Of a stretch of DNA of 64,000 bases, positions 44,394 through 56,073 are shown piece by piece. The stretch is taken from assembly GCF_001427635.1 (NCBI RefSeq), contig NZ_LMHA01000001.1, positions 1,897,133 through 1,961,132 on the forward strand, in the 5' to 3' direction. The notes below the pieces were generated by a model, which was given only the letters and a program-made list of their open reading frames with translations, made no database searches and was not told the DNA's origin. The stretch is from Pseudoxanthomonas sp. Root65. GTDB taxonomy: Bacteria; Pseudomonadota; Gammaproteobacteria; Xanthomonadales; Xanthomonadaceae. How positions within the stretch are numbered: position 1 is the stretch's first letter; each line of letters starts with the position of its first letter. The position numbers and the translations under genes were made by a program.

Positions 44394-44560
44394 GTGGGAG
44401 CGACGTAAGTCGCGAGCTCGACCACCCGATCAGAACGGATCAATGCAGATGGACGCCGATCAAGCGTCTTGCCCTGATCCGTTCTTTTCGCATTGATCCG
44501 TGTCGATCGCCGGTCTGAAGCATCTTATGGCGTGCGGTCGCGACTTACGTCGCTCCCACA
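44394..44560. repeat. Convergent pair of REP-like repeats, copy 3, with nested inverted repeats
   Basis: Outer arms 44394-44415 and 44538-44560 are the same REP-like sequence as at 30.8 and 33.3 kb. Inside lie AGAACGGATCA (44432-44442) with TGATCCGTTCT (44475-44485), and overlapping ACGGATCAATGC (44435-44446) with GCATTGATCCGT (44490-44501). The two inner pairings compete for the same left strand. Confidence 0.8.
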
Positions 44561-44567
44561 TGGGATA

Positions 44568-44598
44568 GAAGAAGGGCGGCCACTGGCCGCCCTTCTTC
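44568..44598 (-). terminator. Hairpin terminator of hppA
   Basis: A perfect 14-bp stem GAAGAAGGGCGGCC/GGCCGCCCTTCTTC with a three-base loop, 22 bases past the hppA stop on the minus strand. The downstream T-run is only partial (TTCTTC, within the stem). Confidence 0.75.
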
Positions 44599-44619
44599 GT
44601 TGCGCATCGAGACGAAGGC

Positions 44620-47043
<2,424 letters not shown>

Positions 47044-47303
47044 GACCCCTCCCAAGGTTGATGGATGTCGTCCAGCAGAACGCTTGAACACGCAACCCAA
47101 TCCCGGTGGAGCCTGTTGAACGATTGAGCGCACTCGACCGCTGCGATGGACTGCAGCACGAAACCCTTGTTCAGACATCCCTGGAGCTGGCCCGAGTATG
47201 ACCGGATGCGCTGCATGCCGCCAGCGGTGACGGACCGGTTCAGGCATTCCATGCCAGCCTTGCCGCCCCGATGCTGTTTTCGTATCCGTTTCAAGGAGTT
47301 GCC

Positions 47304-47825
47304 ATGCGTCCGACCGTCGCACGTCCATTGCTTGCCGCCTGTCTGGCCATCGCGGCGCCGGCATGGGCCGCCGATCCGAAGCCCGAGATCGCGCGTCCCG
47401 CCGCGGCACCACAGGCGGTCGGCGCCGTGCACACGCTGCGGCAGATCCCCGAGGCCTGCGCACGCCTGGAAGGCGCCTTCACGGGTGATGCGGCGCAGCC
47501 CTATCGCTACGCACCGGTGCGCACCAGCCCGCAGTGCCAGCCGCGCGCGCGCTTCGTCGACTTCGACAAGGCGAAGCCTTCCGTCGCGGCAGGATGGAAG
47601 CTCAACGACGTTATCCGCGTGCCGAACGCGGCGTGTCCTTCTCAGCAGGCCGTCGTGCGCGTGTGGCGCAAACCCGGCAGCGCGACGCCGCCGCCGCTGG
47701 ATGGCCAGGGCCAGTCGCGCATCTACCTGCAGGACGCGAAGCAGCAGGCGGGAGCCGCTGCGCAGGCGCCGTCGCTGACCCTGTTCGCGGCCAGGCTGGA
47801 TGTGGAAGGCGAGGCTTGTCGTTAG
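47304..47825 (+). CDS. Secreted hypothetical protein
   Basis: A 173-residue exported protein: signal peptide 1-22 (PAWAAD), a short linker, then a Cys-containing domain (four Cys: EAC, PQC, AAC, EAC) with [14 protein letters not shown] and [10 protein letters not shown]. Not recognised beyond this. AAGGAG is five bases before the ATG. Divergent from hppA, with 260 bp between them; its 3' end overlaps the convergent gene by four bases. Confidence 0.8.
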   Translation: MRPTVARPLLAACLAIAAPAWAADPKPEIARPAAAPQAVGAVHTLRQIPEACARLEGAFTGDAAQPYRYAPVRTSPQCQPRARFVDFDKAKPSVAAGWKLNDVIRVPNAACPSQQAVVRVWRKPGSATPPPLDGQGQSRIYLQDAKQQAGAAAQAPSLTLFAARLDVEGEACR

Positions 47826-48190
47826 AGAGCGGCAGGCGTGCCCTGATGATAGGACAGCTGCCAGCCTGCATCCGTGCGTCGCCATACCGATGCACGCAAC
47901 GCGACGTGGAAGGGCGCGCCATCGCCGCCGAGTTCCTGCGAACGGAAGTGCAGCAAGGCCAGGTCGGGGCCCATCACGTCGATGCGATGGTCGCAGGCGA
48001 CCACGTTCGGCACCTGCGTGCGTGTTGCCAGGAAGTCGATCACCCCCTGGCGGGTATAGCGCACGCCCGAGCGGCCGACTTCATGGAAATCCGGATGCAG
48101 CAAGCGCTCCAGGCGTTCGCGCGTGCAGGGTGAGCCGGGATGGTGGAGTTCGGTTTCGAGCGCGGTGAGCTCGGCAAGCAGGCTGTCCAT
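47822..48190 (-). CDS. NTF2-like (DUF4440-type) protein
   Basis: A 122-residue protein with the SnoaL/NTF2-like cone fold pattern: ALETELHHPGSPCTRERLER onward with LLHPDFHEVGRSG, DVMGPDLALLHFRSQ and VWRRTDAGWQLSYHQGTPA, the conserved end. Relatives are small-molecule-binding or isomerase-like proteins with varied roles. Cytoplasmic. Function unknown. Confidence 0.85.
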   Translation of the reverse strand: MDSLLAELTALETELHHPGSPCTRERLERLLHPDFHEVGRSGVRYTRQGVIDFLATRTQVPNVVACDHRIDVMGPDLALLHFRSQELGGDGAPFHVALRASVWRRTDAGWQLSYHQGTPAAL

Positions 48191-48233
48191 GCGGCAAGCC
48201 TAGCGCTGTCCGCCGCCCTCCGCCCGTATGGCC

Positions 48234-48368
48234 TCACGCAGGGGTGGACGTCGTTGCGCCGTGGGCATTGTCCTTCTGCGCCAGGTACTGGCCGAAGCGG
48301 TAGCCAGCGCCCGCAATGGCAAGGCCGATCGCAGCGGCCAACATGCCGATGAGTACTTTGCGGAACAT
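48234..48368 (-). CDS. Small single-pass membrane protein (44 aa)
   Basis: A 44-residue protein with one hydrophobic helix (LIGMLAAAIGLAIAGAGYRF) and a short polar C-terminus. AAGGGGAA lies about eight bases before the ATG. Codon use is normal. Role unknown. Confidence 0.6.
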   Translation of the reverse strand: MFRKVLIGMLAAAIGLAIAGAGYRFGQYLAQKDNAHGATTSTPA

Positions 48369-48438
48369 GGGAGGTTCCCCTTGGCGTGATGATGGATCCA
48401 CGCTAGCACCGCCGTCGCCACCGCGACGGTGCCTGAAG

Positions 48439-48831
48439 TCACCCCGCCGCGATTGCCGCGCCACGTTCCGCCAGGACCTCGCGCAGCACCGAACGGTGGC
48501 AATGCGCTTCTTCCTCGCAATAGCAGCCCACCGAGAAATCGCTGCCATGCGACAGCGCCGCCAGCAGGTCCAGGGTGCGGCCATTGTCCGGCGTGGCCAT
48601 CTCGGCGCGGTACTTCTTCGCGAACGCAGCCCACGCCTTGGGCGTGGCGGCTTCCTGCGCCTCCTTCACCAGCGCCGCACTGGGCGCCAGATTGGGATAC
48701 CACACGTCGTACCAGTCCTGCGACGCGATCTCGGCCTTCGGAACGCCGCGAGGTGGCCGGCGGACCGTGCCGATGCGCAGGCCTTCGTGCCCAACGCGCG
48801 GACTGCCGAGGCGGACGATGCGGAGGGTCAA
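48439..48831 (-). CDS. DUF488 family protein
   Basis: A 130-residue DUF488 protein: IRIGTVRRPPRGVPK-like start (RIGTVRRPPRG), QDWYDVWYPNLAPS, and the C-terminal YCEEEAHCHRSVLREVL with the conserved Cys and His. Fold and role uncharacterised; other members sit near DNA repair or stress genes. It starts 8 bp after the PPi-phosphofructokinase stop, so the two are one operon. Confidence 0.9.
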   Translation of the reverse strand: MTLRIVRLGSPRVGHEGLRIGTVRRPPRGVPKAEIASQDWYDVWYPNLAPSAALVKEAQEAATPKAWAAFAKKYRAEMATPDNGRTLDLLAALSHGSDFSVGCYCEEEAHCHRSVLREVLAERGAAIAAG

Positions 48832-48838
48832 GCGCGCA

Positions 48839-50095
48839 TCATCCTTCCCACGCGGGCAGCTTCTTCTTCACCGCCACGTTTTTCAGCGCCACGTACTTCG
48901 GCAGACCGTCGGTACCGTAGGGCGGATAGGCCTCGCCGCGGATCAGCGGCTGCAGGTACGTCCGCGCCTTGTCGGTGATGCCATAGCCGTCCTTGCGGAT
49001 GAAGCCCGGCGGGAACTTCTTCTCGTGGTTGGCGACCTTCGACAGCGGCGCCGCCTCGATCTTCCAGCGGAACGGTGCATCGGACGTGCGCACGATCACC
49101 GGCATCACCGCGTTCTGGCCCTTCAGTGCGTACTGCACCGCCGCCTTGCCGACTGCCTGCGCTTGTTCCCAGTCGGTCTTCGACGCGATATGGCGCGCCG
49201 AGCGCTGCAGGTAGTCGGGCAGGGTCCAGTGCACCTTCAGGCCCAACTGGTCCTTCACCCGGCCAGCCAGATACGACGCCACGCCGCCGAGCTGCGTGTG
49301 GCCGAACGAATCCTTGCCGCCGCCGGCATCGGCGACGAAACGGCCGTCGGCGTACTGGATGCCTTCGCTGGCCACCACCACGCACCAGCCCACGCGGTCC
49401 ACCGTCTTCTTCACCTGGGCGAGGAAGTCGGTTTCGTCGTACGGGCGCTCGGGGAACAGGATCAGGTGCGGCGCGTCGTCGCGCGTCTGTCCGGCCAGGC
49501 CGGCGGCCGCGGCCAGCCAGCCGGCGTGCCGGCCCATGGCTTCGTAGACGAAGACCTTGGTGGACGTCTCCGCCATCGCGGCCACGTCCAGCGCGGCCTC
49601 GCGCACGGAGACGGCCGTGTACTTGGCCGCCGAGCCGAAGCCGGGGCAGGTGTCGGTGACCGCGAGATCGTTGTCCACCGTCTTCGGCACGCCGATGCAG
49701 GTCAGCGGGTAGTCGAAGGCCTGCGCCAGCTGCGACACCTTCCACGCGGTGTCGGCCGAATCGTTGCCGCCGTTGTAGAGGAAGTAGCGCACGTCGTGCG
49801 CCTTCAGCACCGCCAGCAGGCGCTCGTACTTGGCCCGGTCGGCGTCCAGCGACTTGAGTTTGACGCGGCAGCTGCCGAAGGCGCCGCCCGGCGTGTGGGC
49901 GAGCGCGCGGATGGCGGCGGCCGACTCCTTGCTGGTGTCGATCAGCTCCTCGCGCAGCGCGCCGAGGATGCCGTTGCGCGCCGCCAAGACCTTGATTTTG
50001 CGGGCACGCGCTTCGGTGATGACCGCCGAGGCGGAGGCGTTGATGACGGCGGTGACACCGCCGGACTGCGCATAAAGTAGGGTGCCAGACGCCAT
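48839..50095 (-). CDS. pfp: Pyrophosphate-dependent 6-phosphofructokinase
   Basis: A 418-residue PPi-PFK catalysing fructose 6-phosphate + PPi to fructose 1,6-bisphosphate + Pi, reversibly. Two specificity residues mark it as PPi- rather than ATP-dependent: Asp112 in GGNDS (Gly in ATP enzymes) and Lys138 in PKTVDND. MGRHAGWLA and PERPY follow as in the family. It lies 1.8 kb from the H+-pyrophosphatase gene on the same strand; in methanotrophs the two genes are co-transcribed, as I recall. Both draw on the same PPi pool. It diverges from adk. Confidence 0.95.
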   Translation of the reverse strand: MASGTLLYAQSGGVTAVINASASAVITEARARKIKVLAARNGILGALREELIDTSKESAAAIRALAHTPGGAFGSCRVKLKSLDADRAKYERLLAVLKAHDVRYFLYNGGNDSADTAWKVSQLAQAFDYPLTCIGVPKTVDNDLAVTDTCPGFGSAAKYTAVSVREAALDVAAMAETSTKVFVYEAMGRHAGWLAAAAGLAGQTRDDAPHLILFPERPYDETDFLAQVKKTVDRVGWCVVVASEGIQYADGRFVADAGGGKDSFGHTQLGGVASYLAGRVKDQLGLKVHWTLPDYLQRSARHIASKTDWEQAQAVGKAAVQYALKGQNAVMPVIVRTSDAPFRWKIEAAPLSKVANHEKKFPPGFIRKDGYGITDKARTYLQPLIRGEAYPPYGTDGLPKYVALKNVAVKKKLPAWEG

Positions 50096-50216
50096 GTGGG
50101 GTTCGTTCCGGAGTGCGGGGATGCGGTAAGCTTCACACAGATGACGCGGTGCAGCGCGGCGCCCGGCGCCCGGCGCGGTCCACCGCCCGCAGGATTCCAG
50201 TTTCGGGAGTTACAGC

Positions 50217-50795
50217 ATGCGATTGGTTCTACTGGGCCCACCCGGGTCGGGCAAGGGCACTCAGGCGGCGCGCCTGAAGGACTACCTGCAGGTACCGCAT
50301 ATTTCCACCGGCGACCTGTTGCGCGCCGAAGTGGCGGCCGGCAGCCCGCTGGGCCTGCAGGCCAAGGAAGTGATGGCGCGCGGCGAACTGGTCAGCGACG
50401 ACATCCTGCTGGGCATGCTGGAAGACCGTCTGTCCCGTGACGACACCCGTTCCGGCTTCATCCTCGACGGCTATCCGCGCAACCTGGTGCAGGCCGCCGC
50501 GCTGGGCCAGCTGCTGGCCAAGCTGGGCCAGAAGTTCGATTTCGCCGTGCAACTGGACGTGCCCACCGACCTGCTGGTCGAGCGTATCGCCGGTCGCGCC
50601 CAGGCCGAAGGCCGTGCCGACGACAATCCGGAATCGGTGCGCAAGCGCCTGCAGGTCTACACCGACCAGACCGCGCCGGTGATCGATTTCTACCGCCAGC
50701 AGGGCGAACTGACCGTCGTCGACGGCGTCGGCTCGCTGGGCGAGGTGTTCACCCGCATCACCGAATCGATCGCGCCGGAGAAGGCGGTCGGCTGA
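50217..50795 (+). CDS. adk: Adenylate kinase
   Basis: A 192-residue nucleoside monophosphate kinase (AMP + ATP to 2 ADP). P-loop LGPPGSGKGTQ, AMP-binding STGDLLRA and DGYPRN, and a short LID (AQAEGRADDNPES) with no zinc-binding Cys, so the short-form type. Length fits bacterial short Adk. Transcription starts in the 121-bp gap shared with pfp; a terminator follows. Adenylate balance and the PPi enzymes nearby are thematically linked. Confidence 0.96.
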   Translation: MRLVLLGPPGSGKGTQAARLKDYLQVPHISTGDLLRAEVAAGSPLGLQAKEVMARGELVSDDILLGMLEDRLSRDDTRSGFILDGYPRNLVQAAALGQLLAKLGQKFDFAVQLDVPTDLLVERIAGRAQAEGRADDNPESVRKRLQVYTDQTAPVIDFYRQQGELTVVDGVGSLGEVFTRITESIAPEKAVG

Positions 50796-50820
50796 GGCCG
50801 GCGGCGGTATCCGCACAGGA

Positions 50821-50850
50821 AAACGCCCCGGCTTGCCGGGGCGTTTTCGT
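50821..50850 (+). terminator. Rho-independent terminator after adk
   Basis: AAAACGCCCCGG/CCGGGGCGTTTT stem with CTTG loop and a following TCGTT; the A-run on the left makes it usable from the convergent protease gene also. Confidence 0.88.
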
Positions 50851-50868
50851 TGGCGCATGCGTTGGCGG

Positions 50869-52053
50869 TCAGGGCGTGGTCGAGAGCGTCAGCCCGTACG
50901 CCTGCAGCAGCGGATTGAGCGGCTGGAAGTAGCTGGTCGCCAGCTTCGCCTGCTTGCCCTTGCAACTGTAGTTGCCGCCGGACAGCACGCCCTGGCCCTG
51001 GCCGGCGCTGGTGATGAAGGAGCCGCCGGAGTCGCCACCTTCGGCGCAGACCTTCACCTGGGTCGTGCCGTTCACCGTGCCGTCGGCGCCGTAGCTGACC
51101 GAGACGTTCTTAGCCTCGATCACCCCGCACTTCCAGCCCGTGGTGCGGCCGGAGCGGCAGACCGCCGCTCCCACCGGCGCTTCGAGGCTGCCGCGCACGG
51201 CAACATCGCCCGCCCCATAGCCGCTGACCGAGGGCAGCAGCGTATGTGCCGCATCCACCTGCACCCAGGCCATGTCGTTGTTGGGGAAGCTGGACGCCTG
51301 GAAGGTGCCGATGCGGCTCAGCGAGCGCCTCACCAGGACGGCGGCGCCATCGCCGGCGTCGCCGCAGTGGCCGGCCGTCGCGAAGCCCTTGGCGCCGTTG
51401 CGCGTCACCGAGAAGCCGACCGAGCAGTAGTAGGAGCCGCTGGTCGTGGTGGACAGATATTCGCTGCCGCCCTGCAACGTGGCCAGCGGACGCGGCGCAT
51501 CGGCCATGGTCTGGAAGCGCAGGGTCGACGCATCGGCGCCGCTGCGGGCCACGAAGTCCACCGCCGCCTCGTCCGCCCCCGGTGCCACGTTGACCGTCAC
51601 GCTGTTGGTCTTCACGTCCACGTACCAGCCGTAGACGCCGGTCGGTGCGCGACCGCCCTGCGCCAGGACGTCGTCGAGCCGCGCCTTGGCGTTGCCCAAC
51701 GCGTCGAGGCTGTGGCGCACCTGCCGCGTCTCGGCGCCGGCGACGGCGCGACCGCTGGCGGAGGTGGTGGCGACGACCCAGCGGAAATCGCCCGAGGGCG
51801 AGCGCTCGATCCAGCTGCCGGCGAACCCGCGGCCCTGGGCCTGCGCCGCGATCCTTTCCTGCTGCGCGGTGAGGCGCTCGACTTTCAGATACTGGCCGAG
51901 TTGCTGTTCGGACAGGCCGAGGTCGCGCTTCATCGCCGATGCGAGTGCGGAATCGGGCTCGGAGGCCATCGCCGGGCCGATGGCCAAGGCGAGCGCGGCG
52001 GCGAGAGCGAACGGGGCCGAGGCGGGACGTGCGAAGGAAACGATCTGACGCAT
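50869..52053 (-). CDS. Secreted S1 family serine protease (alpha-lytic/streptogrisin type) with prodomain
   Basis: A 394-residue preproenzyme: signal peptide 1-30 (PAMASE), a ~160-residue alpha-lytic-type pro-region (SAMKRDLGLSEQQLGQYLKV, VYGWYVDVKTNSVTV) and a mature protease from about residue 190. The catalytic triad is His229 (FATAGHCG), Asp260 (NNDMAWVQV) and Ser342 (AEGGDSGGSF). Six Cys residues would form the usual disulphides. The pro-region folds the mature protease and is then cleaved off. AGGAG is seven bases before the ATG at 52053. A biopolymer-degrading extracellular enzyme. Confidence 0.93.
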   Translation of the reverse strand: MRQIVSFARPASAPFALAAALALAIGPAMASEPDSALASAMKRDLGLSEQQLGQYLKVERLTAQQERIAAQAQGRGFAGSWIERSPSGDFRWVVATTSASGRAVAGAETRQVRHSLDALGNAKARLDDVLAQGGRAPTGVYGWYVDVKTNSVTVNVAPGADEAAVDFVARSGADASTLRFQTMADAPRPLATLQGGSEYLSTTTSGSYYCSVGFSVTRNGAKGFATAGHCGDAGDGAAVLVRRSLSRIGTFQASSFPNNDMAWVQVDAAHTLLPSVSGYGAGDVAVRGSLEAPVGAAVCRSGRTTGWKCGVIEAKNVSVSYGADGTVNGTTQVKVCAEGGDSGGSFITSAGQGQGVLSGGNYSCKGKQAKLATSYFQPLNPLLQAYGLTLSTTP

Positions 52054-52238
52054 GCAGGTGCTCCTGGGATGGACGGGTGGCGCGGTTCGCACCTGGGGCT
52101 GCCTGGGGACGGCGTGGGGGACACCTCCTTCGGTTCTCGTAACCGCCGCGGAAACCTACCACTTTCCGCACGCGCGGATTGTGAGTTGATGGCGCCCTCT
52201 GTAACGTCCGGTACGCGCCTATGTCCGGAGCTGTTTCG

Positions 52239-53948
52239 ATGAAGAGAATCGTCCTCGTGCTGGTGGCGGCACTGCTTGCTTCCCCGGCATGCATGGCCAA
52301 GGATTTCCTGCGCACGCAGGGCACGCAGATCGTCGATGGCAGCGGCAAGCCGGTGATCCTGCGCGGCATGGGCCTGGGTGGCTGGATGCTGCAGGAGGGC
52401 TACATGCTGGACATCGACGGCGTGGGCACGCAGCGCAGCATCCATGCGCGCATCGCCGACCTGATCGGACCGGAGAAGGCCGACGCCTTCTACCAGGCAT
52501 GGCGCGACAACCACACCACCAAGGCCGACATCGATGCGATGGCGCGCTGGGGCTTCAACTCGGTGCGCCTGCCGATGCACTACGCGCTGTACACGCTGCC
52601 GGTGGAACAGGAGCGGGTGCCCGGTCGGCAGACGTGGGTGGAGGAAGGCTTCCGCCGTACCGACGAACTGCTGGCCTGGGCCAGGGCCAACGATCTCTAC
52701 CTGATCCTCGACCTGCACGCCGCGCCCGGCGGGCAGGGCAACGACCACAACATCGCCGACCGTGACCCGACCCAGCCGTCGCTGTGGGACGACCCGCGCC
52801 ACCAGGACAAGATGGTGGCGCTGTGGAAGGAGCTGGCGCAGCGCTACAAGGACGAGCCCTACATCGCGGCCTACGACATCATCAACGAGCCGAACTGGGG
52901 CTTCGCCGACAAGGCCGACACCAATGGCTGCAAGGAAGATGGCAACGCGCCGCTGAAGGACCTGCTGGTCCGCACCACGCGCGCGATCCGCGAGGTGGAC
53001 AAACGCCACATCATCGTCATCGAGGGCAACTGCTGGGGCAACAACTACCGTGGCGTGCTGGACGACGGCCCGTGGGACGACAACCTGATGATCAGCTTCC
53101 ACAAGTACTGGAACGTCACCACCCGCGACAGCATCGCCGACGTGCTCGCGCTGCGCGACAAGCACCGCATGCCGCTGTGGCTGGGCGAGACGGGCGAAAA
53201 CTCCAACGACTGGTTCGCCCGCACCGTGGCGCTGGTGGAAGGCGAAGGCATCGGCTGGGCATGGTGGCCGTTGAAGAAGATCCGCTACAACAACCCGCTG
53301 CAGGTGGTGCCGAACGACGGCTATCGGCGGGTGCTGGCCTACTGGAAGGGCGAGGGTCCGAAGCCGTCGGCGAAGGACGCCGAGGCCGCGCTGATGCGCT
53401 TCGCCCGCGAGGACGTGCGCCACGAGAACAACGTGCCGCATCCGGACGTGATCGATGCGCTGTTCCGCGCACCGCATTCGGACCAGTCGGTGCCGTTCAA
53501 GGTGCACGCGATCGGCGAGACGGGCGGTGCCATCGCCGCCATCGATTTCGACATGGGCCGCAATGGCGTGGCCTACCACGACCTGACGCCGGCCAACCAC
53601 CACATCTCCGACGGCGGCGAGCGGGTGGTGTGGAACCCGGCGATGACCTACCGCAATGACGGTGTCGATCTGGGCAGGGATGCACAAGGCGGCCTGCACG
53701 TGGCCGGTCTGCAGCGCGGTGAATGGCTGAAGTACACCTTCGACGCCGGTGCCGGTGGTACTTACCGGCTTGCGCTGGACGGTCGCGGCGCGGGGCGCGT
53801 TTCGCTGGTGCTCAACGGGGTGGCGGTGCAGGCGGTCGATCGTGCGCGGGGCTTCCGCGGGCTGGTCCTGGCGCCGGGCCGCAACACGCTGGTCGTCAAG
53901 GGCGAAGGCGCCCCGGTCGATCTGGCGACGCTGCGCTTCTCGCGCTGA
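52239..53948 (+). CDS. Secreted GH5 family glycoside hydrolase
   Basis: A 569-residue exported enzyme: signal peptide 1-20 (ACMAKD), a GH5-type TIM barrel with acid/base Glu217 in IINEPNWG and nucleophile Glu317 in LGETGENSN, and a C-terminal carbohydrate-binding-like beta-domain (GVDLGRDAQGGLHVAGLQRG to the end, CBM6-like). It should hydrolyse beta-1,4- or beta-1,3-linked glucans or mannans. ATG 52239 has CGGAG eight bases upstream, so is preferred over 52221. Confidence 0.9.
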   Translation: MKRIVLVLVAALLASPACMAKDFLRTQGTQIVDGSGKPVILRGMGLGGWMLQEGYMLDIDGVGTQRSIHARIADLIGPEKADAFYQAWRDNHTTKADIDAMARWGFNSVRLPMHYALYTLPVEQERVPGRQTWVEEGFRRTDELLAWARANDLYLILDLHAAPGGQGNDHNIADRDPTQPSLWDDPRHQDKMVALWKELAQRYKDEPYIAAYDIINEPNWGFADKADTNGCKEDGNAPLKDLLVRTTRAIREVDKRHIIVIEGNCWGNNYRGVLDDGPWDDNLMISFHKYWNVTTRDSIADVLALRDKHRMPLWLGETGENSNDWFARTVALVEGEGIGWAWWPLKKIRYNNPLQVVPNDGYRRVLAYWKGEGPKPSAKDAEAALMRFAREDVRHENNVPHPDVIDALFRAPHSDQSVPFKVHAIGETGGAIAAIDFDMGRNGVAYHDLTPANHHISDGGERVVWNPAMTYRNDGVDLGRDAQGGLHVAGLQRGEWLKYTFDAGAGGTYRLALDGRGAGRVSLVLNGVAVQAVDRARGFRGLVLAPGRNTLVVKGEGAPVDLATLRFSR

Positions 53949-54024
53949 ACCGGCGACAGGCGCAGCGCGTGCCGAACCGGGCGCGCTCGGCTAAAGTTCG
54001 CGGACTCCTTCCGGAAGCGCAGTC

Positions 54025-55383
54025 TTGAAGATCCACATCCTCGGCATCGCCGGCACCTTCATGGGCGGCGTGGCCGCCCTGGCCCGCGAACTCGGCCACG
54101 CCGTCGAAGGCAGCGACCAGGCCATCTACCCGCCCATGTCGACCCAACTGGAGACGCTGGGCATTGCGCTGGCGCAGGGTTACCAGCCGCAGAACATCGC
54201 GCCGGACTGCGACGAGATCGTCATCGGCAACGCGTTGTCGCGCGGCAACCCGGCCGTCGAGGCGGTGCTGGACCAGGGGCGGCGCTACATCTCCGGCGCG
54301 CAGTGGCTGTCCGAACGCGTGCTGCCCGGCCGCGACACGCTGGCCGTCGCGGGCACGCACGGCAAGACCACCACCACCAGCATCCTGACCTACCTGCTGG
54401 ACGCAGCGGGCCGTTCGCCGGGCTTCCTGATCGGCGGCGTGGCCGAGGACTTCGGTGCGTCCGCGCGCATCGGCGGCGGCCGCGAGTTCGTCGTCGAAGC
54501 GGACGAGTACGACACCGCGTTCTTCGACAAGCGCAGCAAGTTCGTCCACTACCGCCCGCTGGTCGCCATCCTCAACAACCTGGAATACGACCACGCCGAC
54601 ATCTTCCCCGACGTGGCCGCGATCCAGCGCCAGTTCCACCACCTGGTGCGTACGGTGCCGCGCCGTGGTCGCCTGATCGTCAACGGCGAGGATGCGCGTC
54701 TGACGGACGTGCTGGCGATGGGCTGCTGGACACCGGTCGAGCGGTTCGGCTTCGACGCCTCGCTGGAGTGGAGCGCACGCCTGATCCGCGAGGACGGCAG
54801 CGCGTTCGCGGTGCGCCACAACGGCGTCGAGATCGGCGAGGTGCACTGGCCGATGCTCGGCCGCCACAACGTGCTCAACGGTCTGGCCGCGCTGGCCGCC
54901 TGCCATGCGGTCGGCGTCGACATCACCACCGTGCTGCCGGCACTGGCGGCGTTCCGCAGCGTGAAGCGGCGGCTGGAAGTGATCGGCCAGCACGATGGCG
55001 TCACCGTCTACGACGACTTCGCCCACCACCCCACCGCCATCCATACCACGCTCGAGGGCCTGCGTGCGCGGGTCGGCAAGGCGCGCATCCTGGTGGCCAT
55101 GGAGCCGCGCAGCAATTCGATGCGCTCCGGCGCACACGCCGAAGCGCTGGCGCCGTCGCTCGACATCGCGGACGGGGTCGTCTTCCTGCACCGTCCGGAA
55201 CTCGCCTGGGATGCCGGCAGGATCGTCGCCGCCATCCGTGGCGATGCACGCACCGTGCCCGATGTCGATGCGCTCATCGCCGCGTTGAAGACGCAGGTAC
55301 GCCCGGGCGACCACGTGGTGTTCATGTCGAACGGCGGTTTCGATGGCGCGCCGCGGCGCTTCCTGGCGGCGCTCCAGGGCTAA
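54025..55383 (+). CDS. mpl: UDP-N-acetylmuramate:L-Ala-gamma-D-Glu-meso-Dap ligase
   Basis: A 452-residue Mur ligase recycling peptidoglycan tripeptide: it joins recovered L-Ala-gamma-D-Glu-meso-Dap to UDP-MurNAc with ATP. KIHILGIAGTFMGGVAALAR (Rossmann-like start), ATP-binding AGTHGKTTTTS, EADEYDTAFFDKRSKF and YDDFAHHPTAI are intact. Start is TTG at 54025 with GGAAG upstream; no ATG fits. Codes with the following gene as a likely operon (10 bp gap). Confidence 0.95.
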   Translation: MKIHILGIAGTFMGGVAALARELGHAVEGSDQAIYPPMSTQLETLGIALAQGYQPQNIAPDCDEIVIGNALSRGNPAVEAVLDQGRRYISGAQWLSERVLPGRDTLAVAGTHGKTTTTSILTYLLDAAGRSPGFLIGGVAEDFGASARIGGGREFVVEADEYDTAFFDKRSKFVHYRPLVAILNNLEYDHADIFPDVAAIQRQFHHLVRTVPRRGRLIVNGEDARLTDVLAMGCWTPVERFGFDASLEWSARLIREDGSAFAVRHNGVEIGEVHWPMLGRHNVLNGLAALAACHAVGVDITTVLPALAAFRSVKRRLEVIGQHDGVTVYDDFAHHPTAIHTTLEGLRARVGKARILVAMEPRSNSMRSGAHAEALAPSLDIADGVVFLHRPELAWDAGRIVAAIRGDARTVPDVDALIAALKTQVRPGDHVVFMSNGGFDGAPRRFLAALQG

Positions 55384-55393
55384 GGCGGCCGAG

Positions 55394-55969
55394 ATGGCGC
55401 ACGAATCGCTTCCGCTGTTTCCGCTGCACAAGGTGTTGCTGCCCGGTGCCGCGATGGACCTGCGCATCTTCGAGCGGCGCTATCTGGACTTGGTGCGGGA
55501 TTGCGGACGTGCCAGCACGGGTTTCGGCGTCTGCCTGATCCTCGACGGCGACGAGGCGGGTGGGCCGGCAACGCCGGCGGCGTATGGCGTCGAGGCGCGG
55601 ATCGAGAACTTCGACATGGGCGAGGACGGGCTGCTGTCGCTGCGCGTGCGCGGCCACCGGCGTTTCCACGTGATGCGCACGCGCGTGCGCGACAACGGGT
55701 TGGTCGTGGCGGACGTGGAATGGCTGCGCGCGGATGAGGATTTCGAGATCCTGCCCGAACACGCGCTGCTGGGCACGCTGCTGCAGACGATGATGGAAAA
55801 GGTGGGCACGGATCTGAGCAAACTGCCGCCGCGCGTGTTCGAGCATGCCGGCTGGGTCGGCTGGCGGCTGGCGCAGGTGCTGCCGATCACCCCGCAGCAG
55901 CGCGTGTCGCTGCTGCAGGAGGACGATGTGAACGCGCGGCTGCAGCGGCTGCTGGAGTGGATCGACTGA
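55394..55969 (+). CDS. Lon substrate-binding-domain protein
   Basis: A 191-residue protein consisting only of the N-terminal LON substrate-binding domain: LPLFPLHKVLLPGAAMDLRI, FERRYLDLVRDC, GYGVEARIENF-type core (AAYGVEARIENFDMGEDGLL) and LPITPQQRVSLLQEDDVNAR. There is no AAA or protease domain. Relatives are found alone in many bacteria; role unknown, possibly substrate recognition. It follows mpl by 10 bp. Confidence 0.9.
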   Translation: MAHESLPLFPLHKVLLPGAAMDLRIFERRYLDLVRDCGRASTGFGVCLILDGDEAGGPATPAAYGVEARIENFDMGEDGLLSLRVRGHRRFHVMRTRVRDNGLVVADVEWLRADEDFEILPEHALLGTLLQTMMEKVGTDLSKLPPRVFEHAGWVGWRLAQVLPITPQQRVSLLQEDDVNARLQRLLEWID

Positions 55970-56073
55970 CGTTGTCGCCGTAGCGCCGGGCTCGCTCGGC
56001 TCCGTCGCCCGCGTTCGCGGATCGCGGACAGGGCAAGCGGCGCAGGCGCCGCTCCACGTCGGCCGCGGCAAGC

